The notes beneath the pieces are model-generated. The model was not told where the DNA came from. It worked only from the letters and a program-made list of their open reading frames with translations, and searched no databases. The translations under genes and the position numbers were made by a program. 64,000 nt of DNA, taken from Chamaea fasciata. Taxonomy: Eukaryota; Chordata; Aves; Passeriformes; Sylviidae. Shown here piece after piece: positions 33,001-44,082 of the stretch. Where the stretch lies: the NCBI GenBank assembly GCA_029207755.1, contig JARCOQ010000017.1, positions 2,058,945 through 2,122,944 of the forward strand, written 5' to 3'. Each line of letters opens with the position of its first letter. Within the stretch, counting starts at the first letter, position 1.

Positions 33001-33740
33001 GTTAGAGGAAAATGTCAACAAAGTGGTCATCAGGCCCTGAGTTTACCTGTGTTACCGATTTACCTAAGCACCTCTGCTCTGTGGAGCAGCCAGAGCCCAG
33101 AGCATGCAGGAAATCAAGCGGTTTTTGTTTTCTAACAGGATGTTATCAGAAGGAAATAAAAGAACTCGTTTCGTAGCTGTAGGTACTGGCAGTTGCTGTT
33201 AATTTTCCTGAATGCACCCCAGGAAGGTTTCGACATCATCCCGCAACAGGATGCTCTGACACACTCCCTCTGCTTTACTTTCAGGCAAAACAGGTAGCAA
33301 GTCCATAATGGGGCTAATTAGCGAGCTTTAATTGTAAAGCCGGCTGTTTACATAAGGACACGTTCGCCCCGAAGTACAATGAATAATTGTAAATGATATC
33401 CACCAATTCTTTACAGCCAGACAAAAGCCTAAAGAAACTGAGGAGACTGAAAAAAACCTCTCTGTATTTCCTCCCAGGCTTCGGCCTTCTGTTTGGAATT
33501 GTGAAAAAAAAACCAACAAATTTCCAAAGGAGTGTCTGTTACTGCAGCTGATAATGCGATTTTAGTGGGACACAGGCACAGGAGCAGAAAGAGGAGGCGC
33601 CAGTGTGGGCTGCCTTTCATCACATGCGTGAAAGCAATTCTTGGAATACAGCTTTGCACGAAGAAATGAGGACATTTCAGAAGTGCCATTGATCATTTCA
33701 TATCTGAATCCCAATCATTACACCGAGGGATCAGAATAAT
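33001..33740. promoter_or_regulatory. Candidate regulatory block
   Basis: Repeat-free sequence with a palindromic homeodomain-type CTAATTAG at 33314-33321, a second TTTAATTG at about 33328-33335 and a forkhead-like TGTTTAC at 33345-33351, all within 40 bp. Such clusters are typical of developmental enhancers. Conservation and activity are not shown by the sequence alone. Confidence 0.35.
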
Positions 33741-35709
33741 TCTCATTGATTCGTTGCCTCATTGCTACTCCTTGGTTTTGTACTAAAAACAGAGTAAAAA
33801 ATATTTTTGTTCTGCTGAGTTTTCTCTAGGTGACTCTTCACCCTCTGGGGGATGATTTGGATGGGTGACTTCTATTCAGTGACTCTGGGGTTGGTTTTTT
33901 ATTTTTTTTTGGTTTGGTTTCCTTTTTTTTTTTTTTTTTTTTTTAAATTTGCACAACTGAAACTGAGTGCATGGGCTGGTGCAGCCTGACTCAGCGGCCA
34001 GGTATGCCAGTGTGCCTTGGGTGTGACTGCTCTGCAGTCAGTCTGGCAGAAAATTAAAAATTAACACCAAAGTGAGTGTGAAGGGCACTCCTGGCGGCCT
34101 GGTGCAGAACGAGGGTCTCATCCCTGATTTTCCAGCAGCTCCCCACAGCCTGGCAGAACAACCCACGGTGCTGTGAGGAGCCAGACTCTCAGATCAGAGG
34201 ATTTCACCAATAAATAACCACCAAAGGAAAGGAGCGGAGAGAGCAAAAGCTGCTGAGGGGAAGAGGAATAACCTTTAGAGGGTCAGGGCTGGAGCAGGTG
34301 CTGCTGTCCTGTGCCGCACTCGGGGTTTGGGGTCATTTTGAGCCCCCTCCCCAGCAATGCCCCCATTCCCTGTGTCCTGCTGGGCCACGAAGGATCCTCC
34401 TCACCCCCACCCAGAGAAGTGGGATCCAGCTGAGGTGGGGCCCAGCCTTTCCCAGAACATCCTGGGAGAGGCGCTGACACCGTGCAGCTCTTGCAAAATG
34501 ATGGAGGAAACTGTTCTTCCTGTGGGGTTCACTCCTGGCTGTCAGGGGAGAATTTAAAAGTTCATTCCACGGCACAGAGAAGCGAACAGAGTCAAACAAC
34601 TCCGGGATTATTTGAACTCAGGCCTGCTTTGAAAGGCACAAAACCCAGATGGGATCACAGCTTTTCATTAGCTTTGCTGCTGAAACCGTTCCTGATTTCT
34701 GGGCTGTCATTGCTTGGGCCCCTGGAAATCTGGCAGCAGGGAGAACTCTCAAGGATAGAAATTTCCACTCCTAGCAGGGCTCTGTGTGTGCTGCCCACTG
34801 AGAGCCCAGCCCAGAGCCGAGAGCACGCTCTGGATTGTCATTACACTGTCATCACGGCCTGCACTGGGAACTGCAGAGGGGAGCCTGCGCCAATTGTTCT
34901 CTTTTTTGTTATTGTTATTTTATTTAATAAAACCCAGCGAGCCATGTGCTTAAAGTTAAGCGCATGTTTCAAGCGCTGAAGGAAATAGGCCTGGCTTAGC
35001 GCACGTCTTCGGAGGGGCAGAGCTGATAAGACAGATTGCAGTGTTACCACGGATCTGACACAGAAATGGACTGAAAACTTCCAAAAAAAAAAAGTTTCTA
35101 AACTCAAACCAGCTACAACACAATCTTTGTCGACACCAAAGGCTTCTGGCTTTGGAACAAGCAAACTGGATTTTGACGACATAAATTTCCCCCAGAGTGC
35201 TCACCGTGCCCTCGCCCCATCTTCGTTTGCTCTGCTGAAAACAAATCAGGACATTTAATTTGTAGGGTTGTGACATCCCTGGTGCAGAGCGAGGGGTGAC
35301 TTTAAACCACCCCAGTCATATCAGTATTGAAGAGTCATTGAGGACTCTTCACTTTGGAGAACACTCAGCTCAGGAATGTGTAATAACATTCAGTAAAGCA
35401 GAAAAATTGCCCAGGTAGGCAAATCCGAGTGGTTTTCATCCTGGCATATCATCCCACAGTGCTGGCAAAAAGCTTCTTGGGGAAAGGATTCGTCCTTTCC
35501 TTTGGGCGCTTTGCAGTGTTTAACTCAAGAACTCCTGATCTGTGATGCGTGGATTGATTAATATTAATAATTCCATCATTAAGAAGGTTATTAATTGGGA
35601 AGCTGCTGCCAGTCCCAGATTATTTTCTCTGCTGCAGCCTGGAGCTTGGTGCCGGCACATTCCCGAGGGACAGCACCGTGGGGAATGGGGGAAAACACAC
35701 AAAATGAGG
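33741..35709. other. Unique non-coding sequence with T22 tract
   Basis: T-rich runs around 33897-33910 and T22 at 33923-33944. A perfect 9-bp inverted repeat with a 6-base loop lies at 35328-35351 (TGAAGAGTC / GACTCTTCA). Several short ORFs occur, none recognised. Confidence 0.5.
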
Positions 35710-35765
35710 GATCACAGGATCATTAAAGTTGGAAACGACCTTTAAAGGTTGGAAAATCCAACATT
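35710..35765 (-). mobile_element. Probable CR1 3' terminus, short antisense fragment
   Basis: GATCACAGGATCATTAAAGT followed by TGGAAACGACCTTTAAAGG and TCCAACATTTAAA resembles the antisense terminus of CR1-type elements (CACAGAATCAT...GGTTGGAAAAGACC...TCCAACC). Only about 55 bp is recognisable, so this call is tentative. Confidence 0.45.
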
Positions 35766-37350
35766 TAAAAGAGGTTCCCCCAAAAGAGCAGTGAGAGGAG
35801 AAGCCACTGATGCACACCAAGCTGTCCTGCCTCCCTCACTGTCCTTCCAAAGCAAAAGTGACACCTTAGGGCACATCCTGAGCTCAGCAGGGCATTTTGG
35901 GGGGCAGGTCTTCAAATTCCCCACCCCAATATCCCAAACTGATCCCAGCTAAGGACAGAACAAGGTTGGGAGTGGCCACAGGAGCTTTCTGTGGCCAGAG
36001 GAGAGGGAATTACAGCCCCTGGCCAGGAGTCCAGCAGCTCAGCCCAGCCAGGGCAGCACATTTGCCCCCAGCCCGAGCCCTCCTCTCCTGCCAGCCCAAA
36101 GAAAAAGTCAGTAACAAAATTAGAGGTTGTTAGGCAACTCAGCTAAATTTATCTCCGTCCCCAGCACTCTGCTGCTTCCCTTAGGGAGCAGCTTTCCCCT
36201 CAGAGCGCTGTTGGTTTCCATCCATCATTCCCTACCACGGCAAGCACCTGTTCACCCAGCAGCTGATGGGACACCTGAGAGCTGTGCCGCTGGAAGCAGT
36301 CAGCAGCTGGAAGTGGTGATGCAAATCATCCCTAAGTGACTGCAAGGGCTGTCAGAGCCTGCTGTGAACCCTCTGCTCTGGTGGCATTTCAGCTCTCCCC
36401 AGCCTGCCTTTGCTCAGCTTTGGGGCCGGAGGTGCGTTCCTCAGCAGCTCTGAGGATCTGCACCACCTTATTGCTGTGGTTAAAGCTGGAGAGTGATCCC
36501 CTGATAAGGGTTGCTGATCCTCTGATAAGGATTGCTGCAGCCTGGCTGCTGGCCCAGGCCCGCCGAGGGCAGAGGCTGAGACACAGATTTGGAGTCGCAG
36601 CGGTAGAGAACCAGCAGCGGGTGGAGGAGGACGGTGAAACTGCCGGGGCTCACTGGAACCGGTGCCAAAAACATCTGTGCTAACGCCGGGCAGCAGAATC
36701 GGTTTGAGAACAGATCGGTGCAGGCACAGGGCCTCCCCCAGGAGGGTTTTGGCTCAGGGCTTGCTGTGCCAAAAGAGGGAACAGCCTGGAGTGAGCACAT
36801 CCCTGCCCGGCACAGCGAGAGGAGAGAGGAGGGAGCTGCTTCTCCAGAGAAATCCCTGGAGCTGGAGCTGCAGCTGTGCTACAATTCCAGCTGTGTGCTC
36901 CTCTGGGGGAAAGGGCCTTGGGGAGGGTGGGGATGGGGCAGCCCTGACTCCCTGGATTTCTCCTGCCTGCCTGGATTTCTCCCGATTCCCAGGATTTTTT
37001 TTGTCTGCAGCTCTGGCAGGGATTTTGTCCAGAGCTGCTGAGTTTTCCAGGCAGTCCCTCAGGCCTGGCTGTGGAATTCAGCTCTGCCAAATCCCTCTGA
37101 CGTGGCAGCACCTGGAGGGATCTGTGCAGGTGCAGCCGCCAGGGAAGGGATCCCGAGGCTGGGAATGGAGACACCCCTTCCCTGTCCCTCCCTGTCCCTA
37201 AGCCCACCAGGGATTTGAGGATGAACCCGGCTTTGTGCCAGGCTAAACCACAGCCCAGAGCCTCACCCGGGCATTAATGCCACCCAAAAAATGTCACTCC
37301 CTGCACTGACAAATGTCCCCTCTGAAGCCCTGCCCCAGACCTTGCAAAGA
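35766..37350. other. GC-rich unique non-coding sequence
   Basis: GC-rich single-copy DNA with long overlapping ORFs on both strands (for example 36662-37201 plus and 36680-37207 minus). The mirrored openness points to composition. A 21-bp tandem duplication lies at 36495-36536 (GATCCCCTGATAAGG then GATCCTCTGATAAGG). No domain was recognised. Confidence 0.5.
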
Positions 37351-37930
37351 GCAAACGTGAATTAACTGAATTCCTCTAAATCTGGAGATTGTGCGTCTGC
37401 ATCGTTCACTGCCCAGATCAAATATTTATGAGCGGGGATTTTATCATTGCATTATCTGTTTTTATAAGGCCTAGTTTGAAGAAAGCAACCCACAAAATAG
37501 GAAATTACATTTTTGAGCACACCCCTTTAGCAAGGACTGTTTAAACCCGGAGAATTTTACCTTTTAGCCAATGAAATGTTTATCTCTGACAACACACGGC
37601 CGTGTAAAACACAATTACCGGCGCAGCATCGCTTGCTGTAATTTTTACACTAAATACTGTTAATTTAAATCCCGGCTAATTAAATGAATGTCATAAAATT
37701 CACGCTCCAAATAACTGTGTTGTCCAACATCTTTAAGCCGCACGTCTTCTTTCTTTCTGGCTCCCTCTTCCTCCTACTCCAGCAGTGTCAAATTGCGTTG
37801 AAGTCAATTAAGAGCTGCTCATTTATTATACACACCTTGTTAAAGCAAGCAGGATAATTGAATGCCGAGAGCCTCCCTTCCCTTCGTGTCCGTGACTTGA
37901 AGTAACACGACAGGTAATAAGGGTTTTTTG
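37351..37930. promoter_or_regulatory. Candidate regulatory block (strongest by texture)
   Basis: Repeat-free, AT-rich, ORF-poor stretch. It contains Hox/Cdx-like TTTATGA near 37424, GATA-like words near 37450 and 37581, CCAAT near 37568, a perfect 12-bp palindrome ACACGGCCGTGT at 37594-37605, several TAAT/ATTA cores (CGGCTAATTAAATGAATG near 37672) and TTTATTAT near 37822. It sits between GC-rich unique DNA and a less dense region. The call of a conserved enhancer is inference from density and composition. Confidence 0.4.
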
Positions 37931-39149
37931 AGATTAGGTGGTTTATAAATAGATGCACAGGAGGTTTGTTTCTTGGTTTTGTTTTTTTTGAAAAGGCCCC
38001 GTTGTCAGAAGCCCCGTTGCTTTGATTTTAACTATTGAAGTGTGCCTTAACCTGTGGGGCTGATGTTGCAGGGACAGGGGGATTAAGGACTTGTTTTTTT
38101 TTCCCCCGAGTTTCTCTAAGTGAAAGGTTTTTATTGGTGAAGGAGAAGAAGGAGGGTGGCAGAGGCGAAAAGACAGCTGGGGGATGGATGATGAGCAGAA
38201 ACCACCATTTGGTTTCAGCACGGGGCTGCTGTGAAATGGTGGCTGTGGCAGCAGGAAAATCTCCCAGCCGGGATCCCTCCTGCTCGAGCAAGGTGCTGGG
38301 AAAAGGAGAGAAGAATAAAATGATAAAATCACCAAACCAGCTTTCTGATAATAATTTTTTTTACTATCAGGAATGCAGAATTAAAAATTAATTTCTCCCT
38401 TCGCGTGGGCATGGCTCGGCCCACCTGTGCTGTGCCAGCCAGGGGTGAACCATGGAAAAGTCTCCTCTTGTCGCAATTCCACCTCAATAATTCCATTATT
38501 ATTATTCAATAATGACATTTCAGGGATCCTGGAGGGCTACCTTGGGCCCAGACAGCCAAATTTAAGTTTATTTTAGTGGGGAGCAAAGGCACGGCCCTGC
38601 TGAGATGGGGGAGAGCTGCCCATGGGTTGGCAGGAGGAATTGCGAAATTTTTATAAAAATCTCCTTTTATCAAAATCTATTTCACAAGTGCCTTTTTTTT
38701 TTTCCAGAAAAGGGGAAGGATTTTAAAATATAAAATACAGGCACTTCCCCCCCCTGCCAGGGCCTGTTTTCATTCTGCTCTTTCAGAACATTTTCCTGTA
38801 ATGCAAAGATTGCCTGGTCCCTTTTCCCTGGAAATGTCCACCCCGAGCAGAGGTTCCACGGCTGAAATCTGAACCCGTAAATTACAGAGCACATAAAAAA
38901 ATCCTTTCTGAAAAACCATCTCCTTAAGTGTTCTTTCCTTCTAAACAAGAGCAGCCCGGTTCACTCAAGGTGACTCATTTAAATACGTATTTAAGGCCAG
39001 ATTCGTTCCTCTGCTCTTTATTAGCTGGACACAAAGTCCCCAGACAGAATTGGAAAGCCACAACCCCAAACTAGAGGAGTTTGTGATGCACTCAACACAG
39101 ATTTATTGTGTTCTTGCTGAGAGTAGAAATATGCTCCAGGTGTGGTAAA
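37931..39149. other. Unique non-coding sequence
   Basis: Single-copy sequence with T-rich runs near 38693-38703. No gene or mobile element was recognised. Confidence 0.5.
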
Positions 39150-39283
39150 AATTAAATTGAATAATAAATGGAACGAAATAATAAATGGAATAAAGTAATA
39201 AAATACTAAATGAAATTAAATAATAAATGAAATAAAATAAATAATTAAAACTAAACTAAACTAAAATAAAGTAAAATAAACCA
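39150..39283. repeat. A-rich degenerate tandem (AATAAATGGAAT-like)
   Basis: About 130 bp of AATAAA, ATAAATGGAA and AACTAAACTAAA words with roughly 20-bp periodicity at the start. Low complexity. Confidence 0.85.
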
Positions 39284-39642
39284 ACCCTCTTGAAGACCGG
39301 TTACCCGTTCCGCGTATCAGCTCTTTGGTAAAGTTAAATAAGTTGGATTTTTTCCAACCAATAAGGAGCAATTAGAGCCGATTGTGGTTTAATGATTCTC
39401 CAAACGCCTTTTTTTGTTCTGTCCCTTTGTCCTGAGGGTTCTTCCTCTCACTTCAGACCCAGCCAAGGGCGGATGACAAAGTGCCCAGGTTTAGTTGGAA
39501 GATTTGAATAAAAACTCCTTCCTAGCAGCTTCTTCTGCTCAAGGAAAGAAGGGTATGAAATAAACAAACAAAGAAGCAAAGAGTAAAAAAAAAAATCACT
39601 TCTAATTTCCTTGAAGACAGTAGAGCTGGTTGTTGTTGTTTG
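39284..39642. other. Unique non-coding sequence
   Basis: Single-copy stretch. No feature was recognised. Confidence 0.5.
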
Positions 39643-39643
39643 G

Positions 39644-39690
<47 letters not shown>
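39643..39690. repeat. (AAT)n trinucleotide microsatellite, about 16 copies
   Basis: Uninterrupted AAT units. They encode the isoleucine or leucine runs of the minus-strand ORFs at 39448-39918 and 39522-39707, which are not genes. Confidence 0.97.
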
Positions 39691-41360
39691 TGTCCTATGG
39701 CGCTCATCCCAGAGAGCCCCTCCTGGGCAGCAGGACGGTATTAAAGGTTTCCAGTGCTGATGTTTAAATGTTCCCAAGGAATATTTTAATTCCAATGGAC
39801 TGTGCTGAAGCGGCAGCCTGAACATCGTGTATCTAGCAGATCCTCGAAGGTGATGACAGCTCACAAGGGGTTGATAAACGCCATTCCTCAGGAAGATAAA
39901 TGTAAACCAAACCCTCAAACCTCTGGCAATTTATTCACCAATCCAGTTATTTTACGCCAGCGTTTTGAATCGAAAGGGATGGGGGATTTTTTTTAAGAGC
40001 AGCAAGGACTTGGGGCTCGGTTTTTATTTATATACTGAGAGAGGCGAGAAATAAAATGCAAAAGTGACACAAAAGGAGGTGGGGAGGAAGGCGTTAATAT
40101 TCCCTGCTTGTGTGGCTCCTGGCTCCTGCTGGGAGGGTGTCCCTGCTCGGGGTTGGAATACCCAGATCCAAGAAAATCCCAGTCTTTTTTCCAAGGGTGA
40201 CTTTAAAAGCTGTGCAGGGCAGGATGGATTTCAGAGCTGGTGGAGCTCGAGGGGGTCCAGCACAAGAGCACTCACACAAATCTGCTCCCAGATTCCCGGA
40301 TTTGGGAGTGCAGGCAAAATCCCACTTTGTTGGGATGTTATTTTGAGTTTGGAAAAAGCAAACACTTGGAATATTTTCCCTAGCGAATAAAAAGCCCACT
40401 CCATAAATAAAGAGGTCTTGGGAAGGATATTCTTAATTATAAGAAGGATTCCTGATTTTTGGGATACACAACTTCGGAGCTGGGATTTCAGAAAGGAAAC
40501 TGGGGATAATCAAGACTCGAGATATCCATCAGGGTGTCTCGAGCCATGACAACACTTTTGATGAAATTTAAAAAAATTACAGCCCAGATAAACCTGGTTC
40601 ACTGGGAGGATCCATGTAAACTCTCCCACTGGTGCTGAAAATTCCACTTGTATGTCCAACACACCATCCCAGCATCCTCAAATCTGTCCTGGGCTGGTTT
40701 TTTTTATTCTTTAAAAACATCCCTGGAGCTACACCTGTCCCTCAGAGTGCTGGGAAAGCTGTGACACAGCGCCTTGAAGGGACAGTGCTGCTGCTACCCC
40801 AGCACAGAAAACTTCCTTAATCCAGGGATGAATTCCCCAATGTTCTTACCCCTGCTCTCCCAACCGGCAGCTCTATCTCGGTTAAAATTCACTTTTTACT
40901 GATCCCCCAAAGGAAAAATTCACATAACTGCATTTACACGGTCACAGAAATGCAGAAATGCTCGCGTAGGCTCCACGTGAGGCTCAGACGGCGAAAACTG
41001 TGGGAATTGATAAACTCAGCGATGAGATCTCTTGCCCAGAGCAGAACCACATCTGAGGCACAAAAGTCTCCCTGTGATTTCGGGAAGGAGCATGTGACAG
41101 AGCATCACACTCCGCATAGTTTGAAATTCTTTCATACCAAACTCTCCCCTGGCTGGGCTCTTGTGGAGGCTGAGATAGGTGAGTGCTCCTGCCTTTGATC
41201 CACGCATCGTCTGAAACCTTTTTTTAGGCATTCAAAACTTCTTGTTTGGACATTCAAGACCCTTTTTCTTTTTTTTTAAATTTCCCTCCTATCCCTCCAT
41301 CAGCATCAGCATCATCAGCATCCCAATGACCCCTTCGCAGTAGTTCTTGCACACAAAAGC
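39691..41360. other. Unique non-coding sequence
   Basis: Single-copy sequence with no recognisable genes. A 7-bp inverted repeat CTCGAGA / TCTCGAG lies at 40516-40543. A short CATCAG repeat is near 41299-41322. Confidence 0.5.
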
Positions 41361-41720
41361 GCACAAAACCCCCTCGAGCCACCACTTACAGTAAAAATGT
41401 TTGGAGTACGTGTCAACGATTGCAGCAGAATGGGCGCATTGTAATTTGTTAAAGAGTCTGGGCAAGGTTTTTGACTGAGGAAGACTTGCTGCTACTGTCT
41501 GAAATATTTTGGGTTTTTTTTTTCCGCTGGGAAAATCTGAATTATTTGTGTTATCATCCCCTGCATCTGCCCACGGAAGCGAAATTTCGTCATCGCCACC
41601 GATGTTACAATTCGTTCAGCTGCGAGCGTGAAAAGTGGGAGTTTAGTTTGGCCGGAGCTCTGCTGAATTTCAGCGTTTTTATTCTGTGTCAGCTGCTCTG
41701 ACCGCAGCAGTTCCTTAAAA
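41361..41720. promoter_or_regulatory. Candidate regulatory block
   Basis: Repeat-free sequence with ORF-poor AT-rich texture (TTACAGTAAAAATGTTTGGA, CGCATTGTAATTTGTTAAAG). Motif evidence is weak, so the call rests on composition. Confidence 0.25.
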
Positions 41721-42840
41721 GGTGCTGGGCTCTCTGCTTAGGAAGCGTTTGTGTCCAGGGAGGCACCACTGCCCGAGAAACACCACAGAAAACTCGATTT
41801 TTCTCAACCTCACCGCTTAATTCAGTGTCACTGAGTAGGAGAAAGACTGCCCGGCTCTAATTACAATCTCTGCTGGAGCAGTGTATTTCTAATTGTTTTT
41901 TCTTTTAATTTGGTGTGTTCCCAGTGCAGTTTTTATGTTCTGAATAGGGTCTTCTGCCAAATTCCAGCTGAATATTTTGTCACACTCAGGGCACATTCTC
42001 CTAAAATCCACATTTCTGCTCAGATCTGCTCCACAGAGATCTGTTTCCTAAATATCCACCCTATTTCTTTACTATAGCACCCAAATTCTCTGCAGCTGTG
42101 ACGACCCTGTTTTCTGACTAAATATTCCCCCCCCCCATTAAAACTTCAAACTAATGGGACTTCTAGCAAAAAAAATTTAACATTTATGCCCTGATTTATA
42201 TTCTATTTTATTGTAATATTGATAAAAAGAATGGAAATAGAGAAATAGCCACATGACAGCTGTAAGTTTTACAAGTTTCACATTTCTTTGCATAAAAACC
42301 TCATTTATGATTGCCCAAAAAACTCCCACACGTGAAAATATTTCTCAGTCCAACTGTGCCTCCAGAAAATATTAATGGAAAAAAGTTCCGTTTCGATCTA
42401 GGAGCGATCCATTACTTTTGTTTCCTGCCGGTACTGTATCTAACACTGTGGCTGTTCAGATCTTGGGTCATGGAAAGGAGAGAAAAGGAGATATTTCCAT
42501 ATCAATGGAACGCTCTCCTCAGGAGTCAGGCGGCGGCAACAATATTTGCATCTACAGTTTGTTAACAGCACGGGCAAAAGGGCCAGGGAAAATTCTTAAA
42601 TTAGGGTTTAATGCGATGCTCTGTGTTTGCAAGAGAGAGACAAAAAGCCACCACAAACCCCATGCGCTCAGGAGTGGCTGGGTCTGTGTAAATGTCACCG
42701 TAAATCACCAGGGAAGACCTGAACCCCTTTTGGCTGGGCAGAGAACAAACTCCCGGGATAAAAAAAACCCCCCAAACTTCTCCAGAGCTGTGCCCTCGCA
42801 ATCCTCCTGGGCTTCCAGAGGGGCATCAGGCAGCTAAACG
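41721..42840. other. Unique non-coding sequence
   Basis: Single-copy sequence with a C9-type run near 42128-42136 and an AT-rich stretch at 42180-42310. No gene was recognised. Confidence 0.5.
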
Positions 42841-43330
42841 GAACTAGATTGCTCAAAACGCGCTCATTTCATTGTATTATTGAAGAAACCGCTATTTGAC
42901 AGAGGTGCAGAAATCAGCATCTGGAATAAACCTCAGCAGATAAAAATCTCCCTAGCGCTGGTCAGTTCAAAGTCTGGGATCTGCAGGATCTTGTAAAAGA
43001 TCCCGTCTAGAGCAGAGTTGTTTCCTAACGCAGGCTGTGTCTGGAGAAGCTGTAATTCCTTTTCTTGCCCCGTGGCTGTTGCTGACACACATCTCACTTT
43101 TTCTCTTTGGCTTCCAGGGCATCTCGTGATAATGAGTCCCGCGGAATATTCGTGTTGCACTACAAAAGCAAATTCCTCTTCAGCCCGTTTTAAACACTTC
43201 ACTCGTCTCTTAGCCACGCTTATTTATCAAGTATTTCTCTCTGAAGTGGGGCTGAACCCAGTATTCCAGCCGACATCACAGCATCACCATTCTGTATTTT
43301 ATTTTCTAGCACACAGTTTAACATCTTAAA
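42841..43330. promoter_or_regulatory. Candidate regulatory block
   Basis: Repeat-free, balanced composition, few ORFs, with CATTGTATTATTGAAG-like and ATTTATCAAG-like AT words. The regulatory call is weak inference. Confidence 0.22.
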
Positions 43331-44050
43331 GAAGAAGTTGAAATCCTGACTGCTGAACACAGATCCCATCAAACCGCCCCCAAAAATGCTCGTGTGGTTT
43401 TTTTCACACTTAAGAGCTCATGGGGAAAAACCAGAGAGGCCTTTTCGGTGGAACCACGTATCAATGGAATTGTTAATGGAGTTGCTATCACTAGTTGTAC
43501 TTGAAGATGTTGTTAGAAAGAAAACAAAAATCAGAGTTTTCCACGGAAGGGAACGGATCTCTGTAGCGCCTTTGTCTTCCAAATCGTGATCCCCTCCTTA
43601 GGGCCAAAAAAGAACAGCAGCTGAGGGAAATTCAGTATTTCTGAAGTTATGGCCACAAATTCAGGAAAATAAATACAGAATTAAGGCACTGTGCATTGCC
43701 AGTGGTTTCTGAAATCCCCTAATTGGGTGATTTTATGTAGTGCCAAGAACGCAGCTAAAATTTTAACTTTCAAAGCACCAGTTCAGGGCCCAGCTCTCAG
43801 ACTGATGAGCACACTCAGGTTCTACAAAAGCCACACTGGACTGTAGCACTTAATAAAAATCAATCCCCATGTTGTTTATTTAATAATTTCTTTTTAAAAA
43901 AGATTTTCTTTGCTTTAGTCCACTAACAACTAATTAAGCTGCCTCCAGATTAAGAGGCCGAGCCAAGAATTACAGGATATGCCACATGCTTTCTCAAGGC
44001 AAATATTTACAGTTGTTTGTTGGGCTGATGGCTTTGACATCCATCTTCTA
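43331..44050. other. Unique non-coding sequence
   Basis: AT-rich single-copy DNA. No gene or mobile element was recognised. Confidence 0.5.
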
Positions 44051-44082
44051 CACACACACACACATACACACACAAAAAAAAA
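44051..44082. repeat. (AC)n microsatellite with A-run
   Basis: ACACAC units with one ATAC interruption, followed by A9. Confidence 0.95.

Noticed and set aside
36662..37207. Mirrored 175-179 codon ORFs on both strands
   Set aside because: Mirror-image openness follows from high GC; no family, start context or splice structure.
39448..39918. ORF with a long isoleucine run
   Set aside because: Translation of the (AAT)n array.
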